Of a DNA stretch of 64,000 bases, positions 38,801 to 49,879 are shown piece after piece. The DNA is from Sycobia sp. Sy_11 (taxonomy: Eukaryota; Arthropoda; Insecta; Hymenoptera; Epichrysomallidae): positions 2,437,001 through 2,501,000 of the forward strand of contig JACCIC010000051.1 in the NCBI GenBank assembly GCA_018907035.1, read 5' to 3'. The notes beneath the pieces were generated by a model that saw only the letters and a list, made by a program, of their open reading frames with translations, made no database searches and had not been told where the DNA came from. Each line of letters opens with the position of its first letter. Position 1 is the stretch's first letter. The translations under genes were made by a program, and so were the position numbers.

Positions 38801-41400
38801 ATTTTGTACATCAACTTATGTTCTCATATACCAAATAGATTTTTTGATGTTTCTTAACATATGGCATACGTCATTGTCAAACTATAGCGCAGAAGATCGA
38901 TATGAAGTTAATGGCAAATATGAATTTTTCAATTTACAGACATAAAATTAAAAATGCGTGTACTAAAACCACGAATGAGTAGGACATAAGGTATGAATTG
39001 CTATCCTTGTGAGCGTTTGGCTAAATACTGTTAGAAGACAATAAATATTTTAATATTAAAATTGAACATTGTGATGATTATAATAATGATGAATATGCAA
39101 CTTCTTAAAAATTTAGCAAATTGAGTAAATATTCGTAATTATATAGATCATCAAACATAAATAATGCAATATTAAACATTTTCTCAAATTTGTCTCGCGT
39201 ATACAACCACAAAGTTGTTTTATACATAACAAAAGCCAATACGCTTATTTTATTCAGCCTTTGCTAAACTGTTATAACGACACTCGCCAATCATTTTAAT
39301 TGGCAAAACAAATAAACAAATAAACGAAAAAAAGAACCAACTGAAATCCTTAATAACTAATGCAAATTTGTCTAGAGAATTATGCGTACACCGCCTATAA
39401 ATTTCGTCGGCAAACTCGCGCCTTATCGATCGTGCGCGCCGACGTTATCAAAACAAAGTTTCACCCAAAGCTTTAAATATTTGCACGTATCTGTACGGCT
39501 TCAACGGCCACGGCCGTGCCTCCAAATCAACGCCGGTTAATCTCGCAGATTAATGCCCCTAGGTAATATCGAAGTATACAATAATAATAAGCCTTCTCTC
39601 TTCTCTCTCTCTCTCTCTCTCTCTTTCTTTCTGACAAAAATCGCATAATGGGGATCGCAATATCGAGCATACGATACCCCATTACCTTCATTGTATATAT
39701 ATACACTGTATATATATACACCTACAACCATATACGCGGGCGTGACTGGAAAACGGGAGCTGGACGTAAGCGCGTAATGGATGAGGTGCGCGGATTTTTG
39801 TACTCCCCCCCCCCGGACCGCCACCTAGCCTCGCGGCCTTTATCGCAGCGACGCGACTGCCCGCGTGCGCTGCTCGCGTGCCGAGGCGCAATGAGACGGA
39901 CCGGGGAGCGTCGCCGCCAACGGCACGGGCAACGGAAGTGTATTATTAATATGCGTTGCAGCGCCCATTAATCGGGCCGGGGGACTGGGCGAACGCGAGG
40001 TGTTGGTAATGCACAGCTGGAGTGGATTTTATTTCTTCTTAGTTCGTGGGTAATTGTAAGATTTCGGTTTTTTTTTTTTTTTGAATTTCTAGCGGGGATA
40101 AACGGAAAAATTGTGATTAGGCTTACGACTTTTATGGTGATTAAAGAAAAAACTACACCATTTTTAATGTACAATATTTAGAACTTTTTTTATTTTCATC
40201 GTCAAGTTGAAAAGGTTTTTTTAATTTGAATTCTTGACAGTGAGACCGATAGAAAACGAAGCAACGCTAGTAAAACGGCAATAGCATTATTGTTTGTTAT
40301 TCTGGGCTCGATTTTTGCATCCTGTTTATAACGATATTTAGTTTTTCCGACATCAAGTTTATGGAAGAATTTACCGCTCTACTACGCATCTGTGACAACA
40401 CCTTCCTGACATCCAGCTATTAGCGCTGCTACTCGCTCACTTTTTCCAATTATAAATTTTATTCCATTATGGCGGATACAAAGAGTTGCTAAGCGCCTAA
40501 ATATCGAGTCGTCGCATTATTTTCGAGCTTGTTCCGCATAACGTTACAATTTCGAAAAGGAAACGATAGATTGTTTAAAGATTCTTTTTATTTAATATTA
40601 TGAATCACATTTAAACTTTATTCAGTTAACAATGTTATTTCTGCAGTCTCTCTGGCGATTTGGTAAATAGCTAATTATTAGAAACCTATATATATGTATA
40701 TATATATAATATCAAATTTTAATACAAACTCATTTGTCAGGCGATATTGCAATGCTCTAAACGTTTTCAATTCGTTCATTTGGAAGGTATAACGGCTTCT
40801 GTTTGTGCAATAAAAATGTCGCACGATTCATTAATTTTGCTCTCAAGTACTATACTCAAAAATTATCATGTAACTGCGGTTTTTCTTTTCTGCTAGTATA
40901 TATATACTAGTATATCCCGTTTCGGCTTCTACGGGGAAAATTGTACTTTCGAGTTCCATCCGTAGAAAAAACTGTCAAAGGATCTCAATACGACTTCTAC
41001 GGAAAGTATCATGTTTGGACGATAGAATATGTCTCCGGACGTCTGTTATAGACTGCTATACGAAATTCCGCGTAGAAGTACATCCGCCGTAAAAGACATT
41101 TGTCTAAGGCCCGAAGTTCTAGGGGGGAGGAGACGGTTCAAGCTCAGATCAAACTGCGCTTTAGAAAATCTTTGTAAAGAAGTCTTATAAATTAATTTAC
41201 TATTATGAAATATACATATAATAATTAGATTTATTATGACTTTTTTTTCATTATCCATAAAATTTATAAATATATCAATCTTTTTTACATATGAAATTTA
41301 ATATTGTTTTTGAGATTATGCGTTTGTGTAATATAACGCAGAGAAACATAACCATTCAGATGCTTAAATGGCACAGTTGTAGATGTCTCGTTATTAAGCG
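38801..41400. other. Gene-poor stretch with a CpG-rich islet and palindromes
   Basis: No exon recognised. Holds a CT run (39,598-39,628), a CpG-rich islet at about 39,400-40,030, a T-run at 40,069-40,082, and at 40,893-41,080 a perfect 18 bp palindrome followed by several direct and inverted copies of CTTCTACGG. Confidence 0.5.
40893..41080. repeat. Palindrome and CTTCTACGG repeat cluster
   Basis: CTAGTATATATATACTAG (40,893-40,910) is a perfect palindrome. CTTCTACGG occurs at 40,926-40,934 and 40,994-41,002; inverted forms CCGTAGAA (40,960-40,967) and GCGTAGAAG (41,070-41,078) lie between and after. It could be a decayed foldback element. Confidence 0.6.
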
Positions 41401-42560
41401 ATTAGTGGTCACTGATGACTGGAAGTATGTGAAATCTTATTAATTTTAATGTACCTAAATATATTTCTATACTTTTATTTATATAAAAAGAACTTAGTGA
41501 GCGAATAAAAGATTGTTAGCTAAAAAGTCTTTAGCATTTCGTGGTTCTAATGAGGTTTACTTTTAAAGCTATTGCGGAAATTAAATGGAAGTTTTTGATT
41601 ATTTGGCTGAATTAGATGAATGTTTAGCATCACCTATTAAGCAATATGGACTAGTTGAAAAAGGTAAGGTCAGTTACCTTTCATCTACTATTTGTGATGA
41701 ATTTATCGAATTATTAAACAAAAAAATTGTAGAAGCATTTGCGTCAGGAGTCAAAACTGCTACGTATTTTTCTATAATAATAGACTCTACTTCTGACATA
41801 TAGATAAATTAACTTTTATACTGCGCTATTTATGAAATGATAGATTCCGCATCGAGAGATTTTTCGGATTTAATCCTATCTATTCTCACACAGGAGAATC
41901 AATAGAAAATGAAGTTTTACAAAACATAGCAAAACTAGGTTTAGATATTAATTATTGTAAAGGTTAAAACTATGATAATGCTGAAAATATAATGAATTAA
42001 AAAACCGAAATAAAAGATATAGTGTATCAGGTTAATACGTCCCTTGCGCATGGTATTCACTAAATCTAATAATAAAGAGCACTAGAGAGTCATGCTTACA
42101 GTCAATCAAATATTATAATTTAGTCGAAATATTTTAATTTATACCATTTTTCACCTTCTACTTACAGGTGGAACATTTTAGACAAAAATTTTGCAGCTAC
42201 AAAATGAGCATTTTACCGTAAAAATCTTGTATACTACTAAATGGTCTTTATTAGAAAATATTATTAAAATCAAATGCAGAAAAGGCAATTCGTATTAGGC
42301 TTAACGAAATAAAAAATTCTCTAACTCATATATAGACTGACGAATCTTAAAAATTTTCAGTTAGAGAAAAATCGCGGGAAATGGCAAATAAAATAAATAG
42401 TTTAGAATGTATTTTGTTAACAATTATTTGGGATAAAATTCTATCAAGAGTTGATGTAAGTAGTATATCTCTGCAAAATCGCACTTATTTACAGAATTTA
42501 AGGAGTTTATTTTTGAAAATAGACGCAGAGGCATTAATATAGATCAGAAATAAAAGTGTA
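41400..42560 (+). pseudogene. hAT-family transposase fossil (ZMYM1/DUF4371-like)
   Basis: Plus-strand remnant of a hAT transposase of the kind found in ZMYM1-like proteins (DUF4371). Readable blocks in order: KKSLAFRGSNEV near 41,530; a 72-codon open piece (41,585-41,803) containing SYLSSTICDEFIELL and ATYFSIIIDSTSDI, the last matching the catalytic-Asp region of the family; SHTGESIENEVL; LGLDINYCKG followed by NYDNAENIM (41,900-42,000); a TTKWSLLENI block near 42,240; and NSLECILLTIIWDKIL near 42,400. In-frame stops (for example just after TSDI and inside the NYDNAEN block) and missing segments break it. The 3' end runs into a minus-strand retroposon tail at about 42,575. No TIRs or 8 bp target duplication could be identified. 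Confidence 0.8.
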
Positions 42561-42574
42561 TTCTGATTTTAAAT

Positions 42575-42720
42575 ATATATCATATCATATCATACTAATT
42601 TATAAAGACAAAGCTTATTTTTGTTTGTACACGATAAACAAAAAAGCTACTGAAATTGCTCTGAAATTTGACATATAGATTCTATATTATCTTCGGAAGG
42701 ACATAGACTATGTTTTTTAT
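42575..42720 (-). mobile_element. Retroposon 3' tail, copy A (TGATA-tailed)
   Basis: Read on the minus strand: ACATAGTCTATGTCC, then CGAAGATAATATAGAATC, CAAATTTCAGAGCAAT, CAGTAGCTTTTTTGTTTA, and a (TATGA)n-type tail at 42,575-42,595. The same order appears at 48.3 and 54.2 kb. This layout is typical of the 3' end of RTE-like non-LTR elements or SINEs sharing their tail. Family assignment is tentative. Confidence 0.6.
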
Positions 42721-42737
42721 TGAAAATCATTTTATAC

Positions 42738-42769
42738 ATACGTATATGAAAACATTTTCATATACGTAT
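42738..42769. repeat. Perfect 15 bp inverted repeat (hairpin)
   Basis: ATACGTATATGAAAA, two bases, then its exact reverse complement. Confidence 0.9.
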
Positions 42770-42849
42770 ATACATATAAGTTTACGTACATCCATATAAT
42801 TATACTTATTCACATATATACATTTCATATAAATACACAACTAATTTGC

Positions 42850-43380
42850 ACCATGGGTTTTTATGCCATAAGGCTTTTTTCCCTAGGGCCAATAAAGGGA
42901 ATTATCCCACATTGCCCAAAAAATTTTGTGTTTTATTTAATAACCTTATGAGTTAACCATCCACGTCAAATTCGGGATTCCGAACGAAGAAGGGCGGATT
43001 CTCGACGATACAAAATTGGTGCCTCCTGTAAGGTTCGGACATCAACGACCAGCCTATTTTACGCTGGCATCGCTCTGCGGTGCAACTCTTTCCCGGCTAG
43101 CCAAGAATCGAGCCTGCATCGTAATCAAAGATAAGTTTATTCAATAATTTTTTCGCAATTCATCAATTACAAAAGTAAAATTACATTTTTCAATTACGAA
43201 AAATGAGATATCGCTTAGGCTGATTCATAGAAGGACTAGGCTGTGTGTTAGTTTGCATCCGCGTCATTCTTGGCCAACGAAATTTTCAATCTTTCTCTCA
43301 CGCGGCTTAGCCTAGACGCAGTAAAATCACGCGCAAAATCCTGCGGTTGCTGTAGAGAAAAAACGGTCGATTTTGAAAGG
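42850..43380 (+). mobile_element. BEL/Pao element 5' LTR remnant, primer-binding site and leader
   Basis: Sits directly before a BEL/Pao gag remnant. AATAAA at 42,891-42,896 may be the LTR poly(A) signal. The LTR would end with TACA at 43,009-43,012, and a TGG-starting primer-binding-site candidate (TGGTGCCTCCTGTAAGG) begins at 43,017. About 370 bases of leader separate it from the gag ATG at 43,385. The LTR start was not found, so the LTR is probably truncated. Confidence 0.5.
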
Positions 43381-43384
43381 ACAG

Positions 43385-44371
43385 ATGACTAACTTAGGCG
43401 CCGCCATGGATCGCGGCGAATTGAACGCTATGAATATCAAATTGCGCATTCAATGACTTACGGAACAATTTCATAAATATGTAGATTTGCACGCGAATCT
43501 TCAGGAAACGAAAGAAAATGATGATGTTCTAGTAGAAATTCAAGACACTTTCTACGCCTTGATATCATCGATATTAGAAACAACCGCGCCAGGATTCGGG
43601 CACGGAAATACCCACAAGTTCGAGCAATTATAAAAGGGCCTGGGAGCTACTAATTGAACTTTATGAGAAAAAGCGACTTCTTACGACTAAACACTATTTC
43701 GCTTTCTTCGATGACGCTTTTTGTAAAACAACGTCATTGCAAAGGACATCTTCCGAGGCTCTTTCCAAACTCGTTCACGAAGCGCAACAGCATAAGGCTA
43801 TCCTCGAGGATTTAGGTGTCATACCTGATGAGGGTATGATGGTTTATCTTCTCGAAAGAGCTCTTCCCCATGAGGTGAGATTGAATGGGAACGTACTTTT
43901 AAATCGAATTCGATCCCTTCTTTCCGAGAGTTTTATACGTTTGTACACGAATACGTCGTGTGTCTCGATAATTTAAATTTAGATTCGGCACGATCTCGGG
44001 CGGAGTCGCTCAACAAAGGATCTGGCGATTTATTGTCGCGCACCTCGAGTACCAGGCGAACCGACTCGGGCGCGCGTGCGCTCATCATGAGCACTACAGA
44101 CGCGTGCGGATATTGCAGTCAGGGCCATCGCATTTATCAATGTGCGAATTTCGCGAAATTGAATGTCCAACAGAGATGGAACGTAGTTAAGACTAAGAAG
44201 CTCTGCTTTAATTGCTTACAGGAACATAAACCTCCGTGTAATTCTGCGCATTGTAAAATGTGCAGTAAATTCCATCACATGCTTTTACACAACGAGAAAC
44301 GAATCGTCACTGCATCAACATCGCATAACAACGTAAAGGGTGGGGTCGTCGATACGGTCGCCCCATCATGA
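43385..44371 (+). pseudogene. BEL/Pao retrotransposon gag remnant
   Basis: Gag of a BEL/Pao LTR retrotransposon. An ATG at 43,385 starts a typical N-terminus that stops at a TGA after about 24 codons; the frame continues with the dimer-like block YVDLHANLQET and EIQDTFYALISSI. A deletion and frameshift near 43,600-43,640 lead to RAWELLIELYEKKRLL and LSKLVHEAQQHKAIL (43,737-43,976 open). The last open piece (43,958-44,371, 137 codons) carries the zinc knuckle C-x2-C-x3-H-x4-C (CGYCSQGHRIYQC) and a second Cys/His cluster (CFNCLQEH to FHHMLLH). The protease, reverse transcriptase and integrase that should follow are absent; a Gypsy-type fragment comes next. Confidence 0.85.
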
Positions 44372-44402
44372 CTATCTTCGCGCACACTAACCACCGTTTC
44401 GC

Positions 44403-45330
44403 GTGAATGAACAGAGTGATTGGAATGGATTTGAGCTGCACCAACGGACGGTTAACGCTGAAGTGTATCCGCCGCCCGTGGTTGCGGCCACGTCATCAGC
44501 GACGAGTACAGCAAAGACTGATACGGTTGCGCAAGCCGGTGTAGCGAGGCTACGATGGCGCGGACTTGCGACGCGTTCGCGTTGAATGCATACACGTTCC
44601 CGCGGCACCGACAATCGTAATAAACGAGGATGCGCGATCATATTGGCAAAAATATCCGGCGGCTTAGGAGTACGCTTCCGCCTGAGATATGCGTGCAATT
44701 GGTACTTCGCCAATATGACCAACCGGAGGGTCTTATTGGGGAGAGCAAGTCCGGTCGTAGCAATTGCGATACTAGTTATGCAAATTATATGGAGACAATA
44801 GTAGAGAGAATCGGTCAACGACAAGGAATCGCTAGGAAAAAAAACACTGCGCTGGTGATAGATTTTAAACCGCAAACAGAGAGGGATTTAGAGATAGAAT
44901 TGGAGACGGGCTCGGAGTGGGTGAACGTTGCGAGAAAATTCGCGTCTGAACAAAAGCCTTTTTGCAAGTCCCGAAATGATGCACTCCCGCGGGCCCGAGG
45001 ACGATCGCGTGTAAAGCACCACGAAACAAAGATACTGGAAAAGATATATGCCGAGAAGCCTGTTCAGAGTAGTGGCTATAGACGAAAAAGGAATAAAAAA
45101 CGAGGAGGAAATAGGAATTCGGTCAGCGGTACGAGCATCGTGAGCACGACGACGAAGAAATCGCAGCGAACTGGCTGAACGGATTTCAACCGATCGATGA
45201 GACAGGCGATACGGTTTTTGAAAGGGGCTGGCTTGCGTTTTTCTGGCGAGGACAAGAGAGGATGCGGAGAAATTCCTCGAAATGTTGGAATATCAGACTC
45301 CGATATTTTCCACTCGCATGAATATTTTCC
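44403..45330 (+). pseudogene. Probable Ty3/Gypsy gag remnant
   Basis: The longest open piece (44,630-45,178, 182 codons) is hydrophilic and ends in a Lys/Arg-rich tail (RRKRNKKRGGNRNS). Directly after it, in two neighbouring frames, stand FLKGAGLRFSGED and then EKFLEMLEYQ (45,200-45,300), which resembles the start of the retrotransposon gag domain in insect Gypsy elements (a FSGE block, a short acidic stretch, then FLE-x-L). The piece stops abruptly. The N-terminal 44,403-44,630 part is in another frame and is assigned only by position. The gag call is moderate; a basic-tailed ORF of another element is the alternative. Confidence 0.45.
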
Positions 45331-45586
45331 ACTACCATGAACTATAATGTGATCTCGCAAGATGACTAATCTCGGACTAAAGCGGCTCCACGTGCGACAA
45401 TAAGGTGGCGATATATTTATGTAAAATTAATGTACAGCAGACACTGGGTTCTTTTAAATAATATTAAAATTACTTGAGTTCGATGTTTCATTAAAAGAGA
45501 GTGAAAGTTGAATAGAGTTGCAATAAATGATCGCGTGCGAACTCTTGTTATAGGCCAAATTATTTGTACAACTAAAGTATAATTGA

Positions 45587-46130
45587 TCCGTGATGTGACG
45601 GGAAAGCTCAAGAATTTTTCTTAATATAGCTTTTATACGGTATCACAAATAAGGCTTCCGAATACTTGCTACGGAAAAATTCTTGTTGTTTTCGAAAGAG
45701 CTTAAAGGTTATGCTTCCTAAAAGCAATAATCCGTACTGTGACGGGAGCTTCCCAATATTTTCTTTAAAAGATAGGTCACATTCTAGCTTTTAGAAAATA
45801 TTGAGAAGTTCAAAATCACGTGACGATTTCGGCTTGCCATTTCGAGCTTTTTGACGGCCAGGCTGCGCAAGAGTTTGGGCTGCGATCGGCCAATGGGGCT
45901 TATCGCCTGAAATTTGACCCCCAGTCGAGAGAAATGTAGTTTATAAAAGACGCATATGAGAACGCGCTGAATTATTGTTCTCTGGTGTCTGCTTAGGTCA
46001 ATATTGTATTATAATTCTATTATTTTAATTCTTTGTTATTAAAATTTTATTCAAGCTAATAGTTTTGATTTTATGTAAATAAATTCAACGTCCTAGATCC
46101 ATTGTTTGTTATAAATATATTTAAAAAATG
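45587..46130 (+). mobile_element. LTR of a Gypsy-like retrotransposon
   Basis: Non-coding unit with promoter-like order: TGTGACGGGAGCTTCCC near 45,738 as a likely LTR start, a TATA box TATAAAAG at 45,942-45,949, a plausible start site 25-30 bases later, and AATAAA at 46,078-46,083. A similar start (TGTGACGGGAAAGCTC) appears about 145 bp earlier, at 45,595, followed by a comparable TTTTTCTTAATATAGCTTTTA, so the U3 is duplicated or two LTR pieces abut. Flanked by Gypsy-type gag and pol remnants. Ends and target duplication are not resolved. Confidence 0.5.
45942..45949 (+). promoter_or_regulatory. TATA box of the LTR
   Basis: TATAAAAG, 129 bases before the AATAAA signal, which is the spacing expected of an LTR promoter and R region. 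Confidence 0.5.
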
Positions 46131-46439
46131 ACGTCAAAATTAAATGCATTGAAATGTTGCGAGCGGTATATATAATTACACTTACTTATTTATTGTAGAT
46201 ACTTATTATTAATTTATTAATTATTTTGTTAATTATTATTCATTTGTTCATCGCTGTGGAGACACTTCACTTGTCTGTGTAAATAACAAAAAAGATCGTA
46301 AAAGCATCTCCATAGCAACCAAGGTGAATAAAACAGCTTGAAAACGTAGAATTAGAATTTATTATTTATTGTTGAATGCTTTGTTTAATTAAAAACCCAC
46401 TAAAATATTAGTTTATTTCAGAACTACAAAGAATTTTTA

Positions 46440-47640
46440 CAAAAATACAAAATACAAAACTTACAAAGAATTTTTAGCCGTCATATGGGGGATTAAGAAA
46501 TTACGTCCCTACCTGGAGGGGTATAGATTTACCGTGATCACAGATCACAGTGCGTTAGGGTGGTTAAAAAATTTGAGGGAGGCGGCGGGTCGGTTAACGC
46601 GACGGATGCTCGAGCTCCAACAGTAGGAAATCGTGCATAGGAAAAGGGCGCTGAACCATGTGCACTAAGCGCTGTCGCGACTATATGAGAGCGGGGAATG
46701 CGAAGTAGCGGTATTTAGAGAATAGAGAGATCCGTGGTATACAAATGTTACAATACAAGTTACAATCCGTACCGAAAAATCCACTCAAATATAGAGATTG
46801 GACAGTGGAAAGGAAACACTTATATAGACGTCGGGACGATCCGTTACTGGATCCCATAGTGTCGAGGGAAGAAGGTTGGAGGCTTGTAGTGCCGTTGTAG
46901 AAAAGGGATAGAGGTTTATACGATGCGCACGACGCGCCTTAATCGGGATATCCTTGGCGTTGACAAAACATACTACTGGAAAGAGATTTATCACGATGTG
47001 CATACGTACATGCGAGAATGCGTGCAATATCAAAAATATAAAGTATCGCAAACAAATGCGCCAGGGCTAATGGGGAGTCGAATTGTCGAAGACCGTGGGA
47101 TGTTGTGGCCGCAGATATAATAGAATTCCCGCCGAGCAAGGCGCAATATAAACACCTACTCGTGTTTAAAGATCTATTTATGCGATGTGTGAAGTTAAAG
47201 CGACTGCGTAAAGCCGACGGTAAAGCTGTGAGTAGAACCATGGAGGAGATAATTTTATTTAGGTTGTAAACTCCCAAGTATTTACTCACACATAAGGGGA
47301 GAGAGTTTGAAAACAAAATTGTAACTGAAATACTAGCGCAGTACGGGATAAAGCACGTGACGACGCCGCCATATCACCCGTAAGCGAATCCTGTTGAGCG
47401 AAGCAATATGACACAAAAAACTATGATTGCTGCGTTCGTGCAGGCCGATCACCGTGTCTGGTATGTGTACATACACGAGTTCAGACACGCGGTTAACACG
47501 GCAATTCAGGCATCGGCTAAGGTTTTACCGGCTTTTTAAACTATAGGCGACATCCGATGCCGGTAAGAAGCTAGCGACGAGAGGTCAACGGATAGCGGGT
47601 AGTTTCCCGAAATACGGACAAAAAGTATGCAAAAATTAGA
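46440..47640 (+). pseudogene. Ty3/Gypsy pol remnant: RNase H and integrase
   Basis: The C-terminal half of a Ty3/Gypsy polyprotein without reverse transcriptase. RNase H blocks YKEFLAVIWGIKKLRPYLEG and FTVITDHSALGWL are followed by a QQ-stop-EIVHRK region (46,480-46,650). Next comes the integrase zinc-binding part (open 46,923-47,120), where HDVHTY and C-V-Q-Y replace the usual HHCC, the last Cys being Tyr. The integrase core has the first catalytic Asp (AADIIEF) and the Glu (NPVER), but the second Asp block reads THKG instead of TDNG, so it is dead even apart from the many stops and frameshifts. Related elements are common in ant genomes. It ends near 47,640 without a visible 3' LTR. Confidence 0.9.
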
Positions 47641-48295
47641 CGCGTTACAAGATCTCGTTGTAAAATCCAGTACTATTATTTTTCCATATTTTCACACACT
47701 CACGTACATGCACGATTGCATGTATATACACATACATATGCTTGCATGCAGAGATGAGAATAGAATCATTGCTGCAATATGGGTCCAATATATCTAACCA
47801 ACTTAGTTGTAACTTTTACTTTTCCAAAAGTTGCACGAGTATTGGGCGATACAATGAACTGCATATGGACGAAAACTGAAGGCGGAATGTTGGAAGATTT
47901 CTCCAACAGTTGGCGTCAGACTGACGATACCATATTATCTAGATAATTTGCCTTTATAAATTAATTTAATATGATATAGTATACGTCCATCTTATAAGAG
48001 AAGATGGAGAAAGAGAGCGTGTGTGGGATTTTTGCATAAAAGAAGAAATAAAATGTACAAAAGATATCCAAGTGTAGAAAGTCTCAAATTAACCTGAAGA
48101 TCAAAAATGATAATGCTGACTAAAATCAAGCCTTTTTTGGGATACTAATCACAAAGTTAGATGTGTCCATTTGAATGAGCTGGCCTGGTATTAATACTTT
48201 AAGCGAACTACTTTGTGTTGATATTCGTGATTCAAGACGCCACCTACTAGCCGCTGACGAAACTGACTGCTAAGACCGTTAAATTAATTTATTGA

Positions 48296-48430
48296 TGAAA
48301 ACATAACCTATATCTTTCCGAAGATAATATGGAATCTATATTTTGAACCTAAAACAATCAGTCAACTAGTTTTTTTGTTTAACGTTTACAAACAAAACGC
48401 TTCTAGTATGATATATGATACAATATCAAT
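48296..48430 (+). mobile_element. Retroposon 3' tail, copy B (TGATA-tailed)
   Basis: ACATAACCTATATCTTTCC, CGAAGATAATATGGAATCTA, then CAATCAGTCAACTAG, TTTTTTTGTTTAACG and a TGATATATGATAC end. Same order as copies A and C. Confidence 0.6.
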
Positions 48431-48930
48431 TATTATTTATATCAAATTATATTTGTAGAAAAAATATAAAAATTAAATATTCACACACGCGCGTGCATGT
48501 GTGTATAAATATTGAATTTTGATATATTCTACAACTACAATTTTCATTATTTAGGATTGTGATTCATTTCTAATTCTCTAACTCATCTGACAACGCATTC
48601 AAGATTTAAGTCAATATTCTTGATAAAAAAAACATGTGAAATTAATAAAAATATCTAATAGGCAATATTTTTGACAGCTAAAAAATCGTATATATATGCA
48701 CAGGCGACAAATAAATTACTTTAATACTGCACCCTAATAAAAATCAACGAACCTCGGATCATTCCAGTTATATGAGGAATCATAATTCTGGAATCAACGC
48801 TAATGCAGTGCATCAGTTCTACCATCATACTCGATAATTCTAATAATAATAACAATAACAATAATAATAATCGAGAGATAAAAAGCGGGCTGCCACTGTA
48901 CGCCGTTTTGCAAAATCCATAAAATCCGAC
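48430..48930. other. AT-rich gene-poor stretch
   Basis: Short CG/TG runs at 48,481-48,503, a few AAT repeats (48,843-48,871), no exon. Confidence 0.5.
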
Positions 48931-48933
48931 GCG

Positions 48934-48935
<2 letters not shown>

Positions 48936-48992
<57 letters not shown>
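48936..48992. repeat. (AT)n microsatellite
   Basis: Perfect AT run of about 28 units. Confidence 0.95.
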
Positions 48993-48996
<4 letters not shown>

Positions 48997-49179
48997 GTTT
49001 TCCACTTCCCTTCCACCTTACACTCATCGCGTCACAAAAGTGAAAGCGCGGCGATTATTCCGGGCTATATCAATTAAAAGTAATCGGCATGCAAATTTCT
49101 CGCATGCAGATTGCACGCCGCTTCACTTTCGCGCCCTTATCGATTCGCATTACCTTGCCTCGCTCCCATTTCCACCCTA

Positions 49180-49524
49180 TCTTTCTCTCTCTTTCTCCTT
49201 TCCTCGCTACCTCCCTCTGTCTCTCTCGCTCTCTCTTTCTCTCTCTTTTTCCCTACTCTCCACTATACCACCATCGTCCCCAATGACGATCTACGACAAA
49301 GTGGGGTATGGGCGGGGGGCGGAAGGCCGACCTTCGGCCGCAGGCGATTCTGCTGCTGCGTCTCTCGTTATCGCAGCCGATATGCATGCAAATTGAATAA
49401 AACCATATTTTGGTCGTGCCCGATACTTTGTGCCATGTACCGATAAATATCTATAGGTATATATCGGTGCATCGTGCGTGAAATTCGACGTACTGGTCCT
49501 TTCTCATACATGTTCCCTCTTTTA

Positions 49525-49551
<27 letters not shown>
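49180..49551. repeat. CT-rich tracts flanking a CpG-rich patch
   Basis: CT-rich block at 49,180-49,250 and a CT run at 49,522-49,551, around CpG-rich unique DNA. No exon recognised. Confidence 0.85.
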
Positions 49552-49556
<5 letters not shown>

Positions 49557-49879
49557 TTTACTCAGCACATCGGTTCGAACGAAACGCGCTTTATAGCAGC
49601 GCCTCGAGCCCCACGCGAGGGTGGAGTGCGTACGGTGATATGATTGCCGCACAGGCCTCTCGAGCAGCGCCGCGAATTTCCGCGTCAAAATTCCATATAT
49701 GTATATACGAAGCCGGGACTTTTCCGCGTTTTATACATGCGGTTTCTTTTTAGAGAGGTTAAATGAGCACTTAATATACGGTTAAAGGTGGATAAGGCTA
49801 GGAGGAGGTGGAGAACGATATATAGCAACGTCTAGGAAAAGGCTTCATTGTTCTCTCTCTCTCTCTCCCTCTATATATA

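Noticed and set aside
43017..43110. tRNA-like piece (TGGTGCC then AGGTTCGG)
   Set aside because: Does not fold into a cloverleaf; better read as the primer-binding site of the BEL/Pao element that follows.
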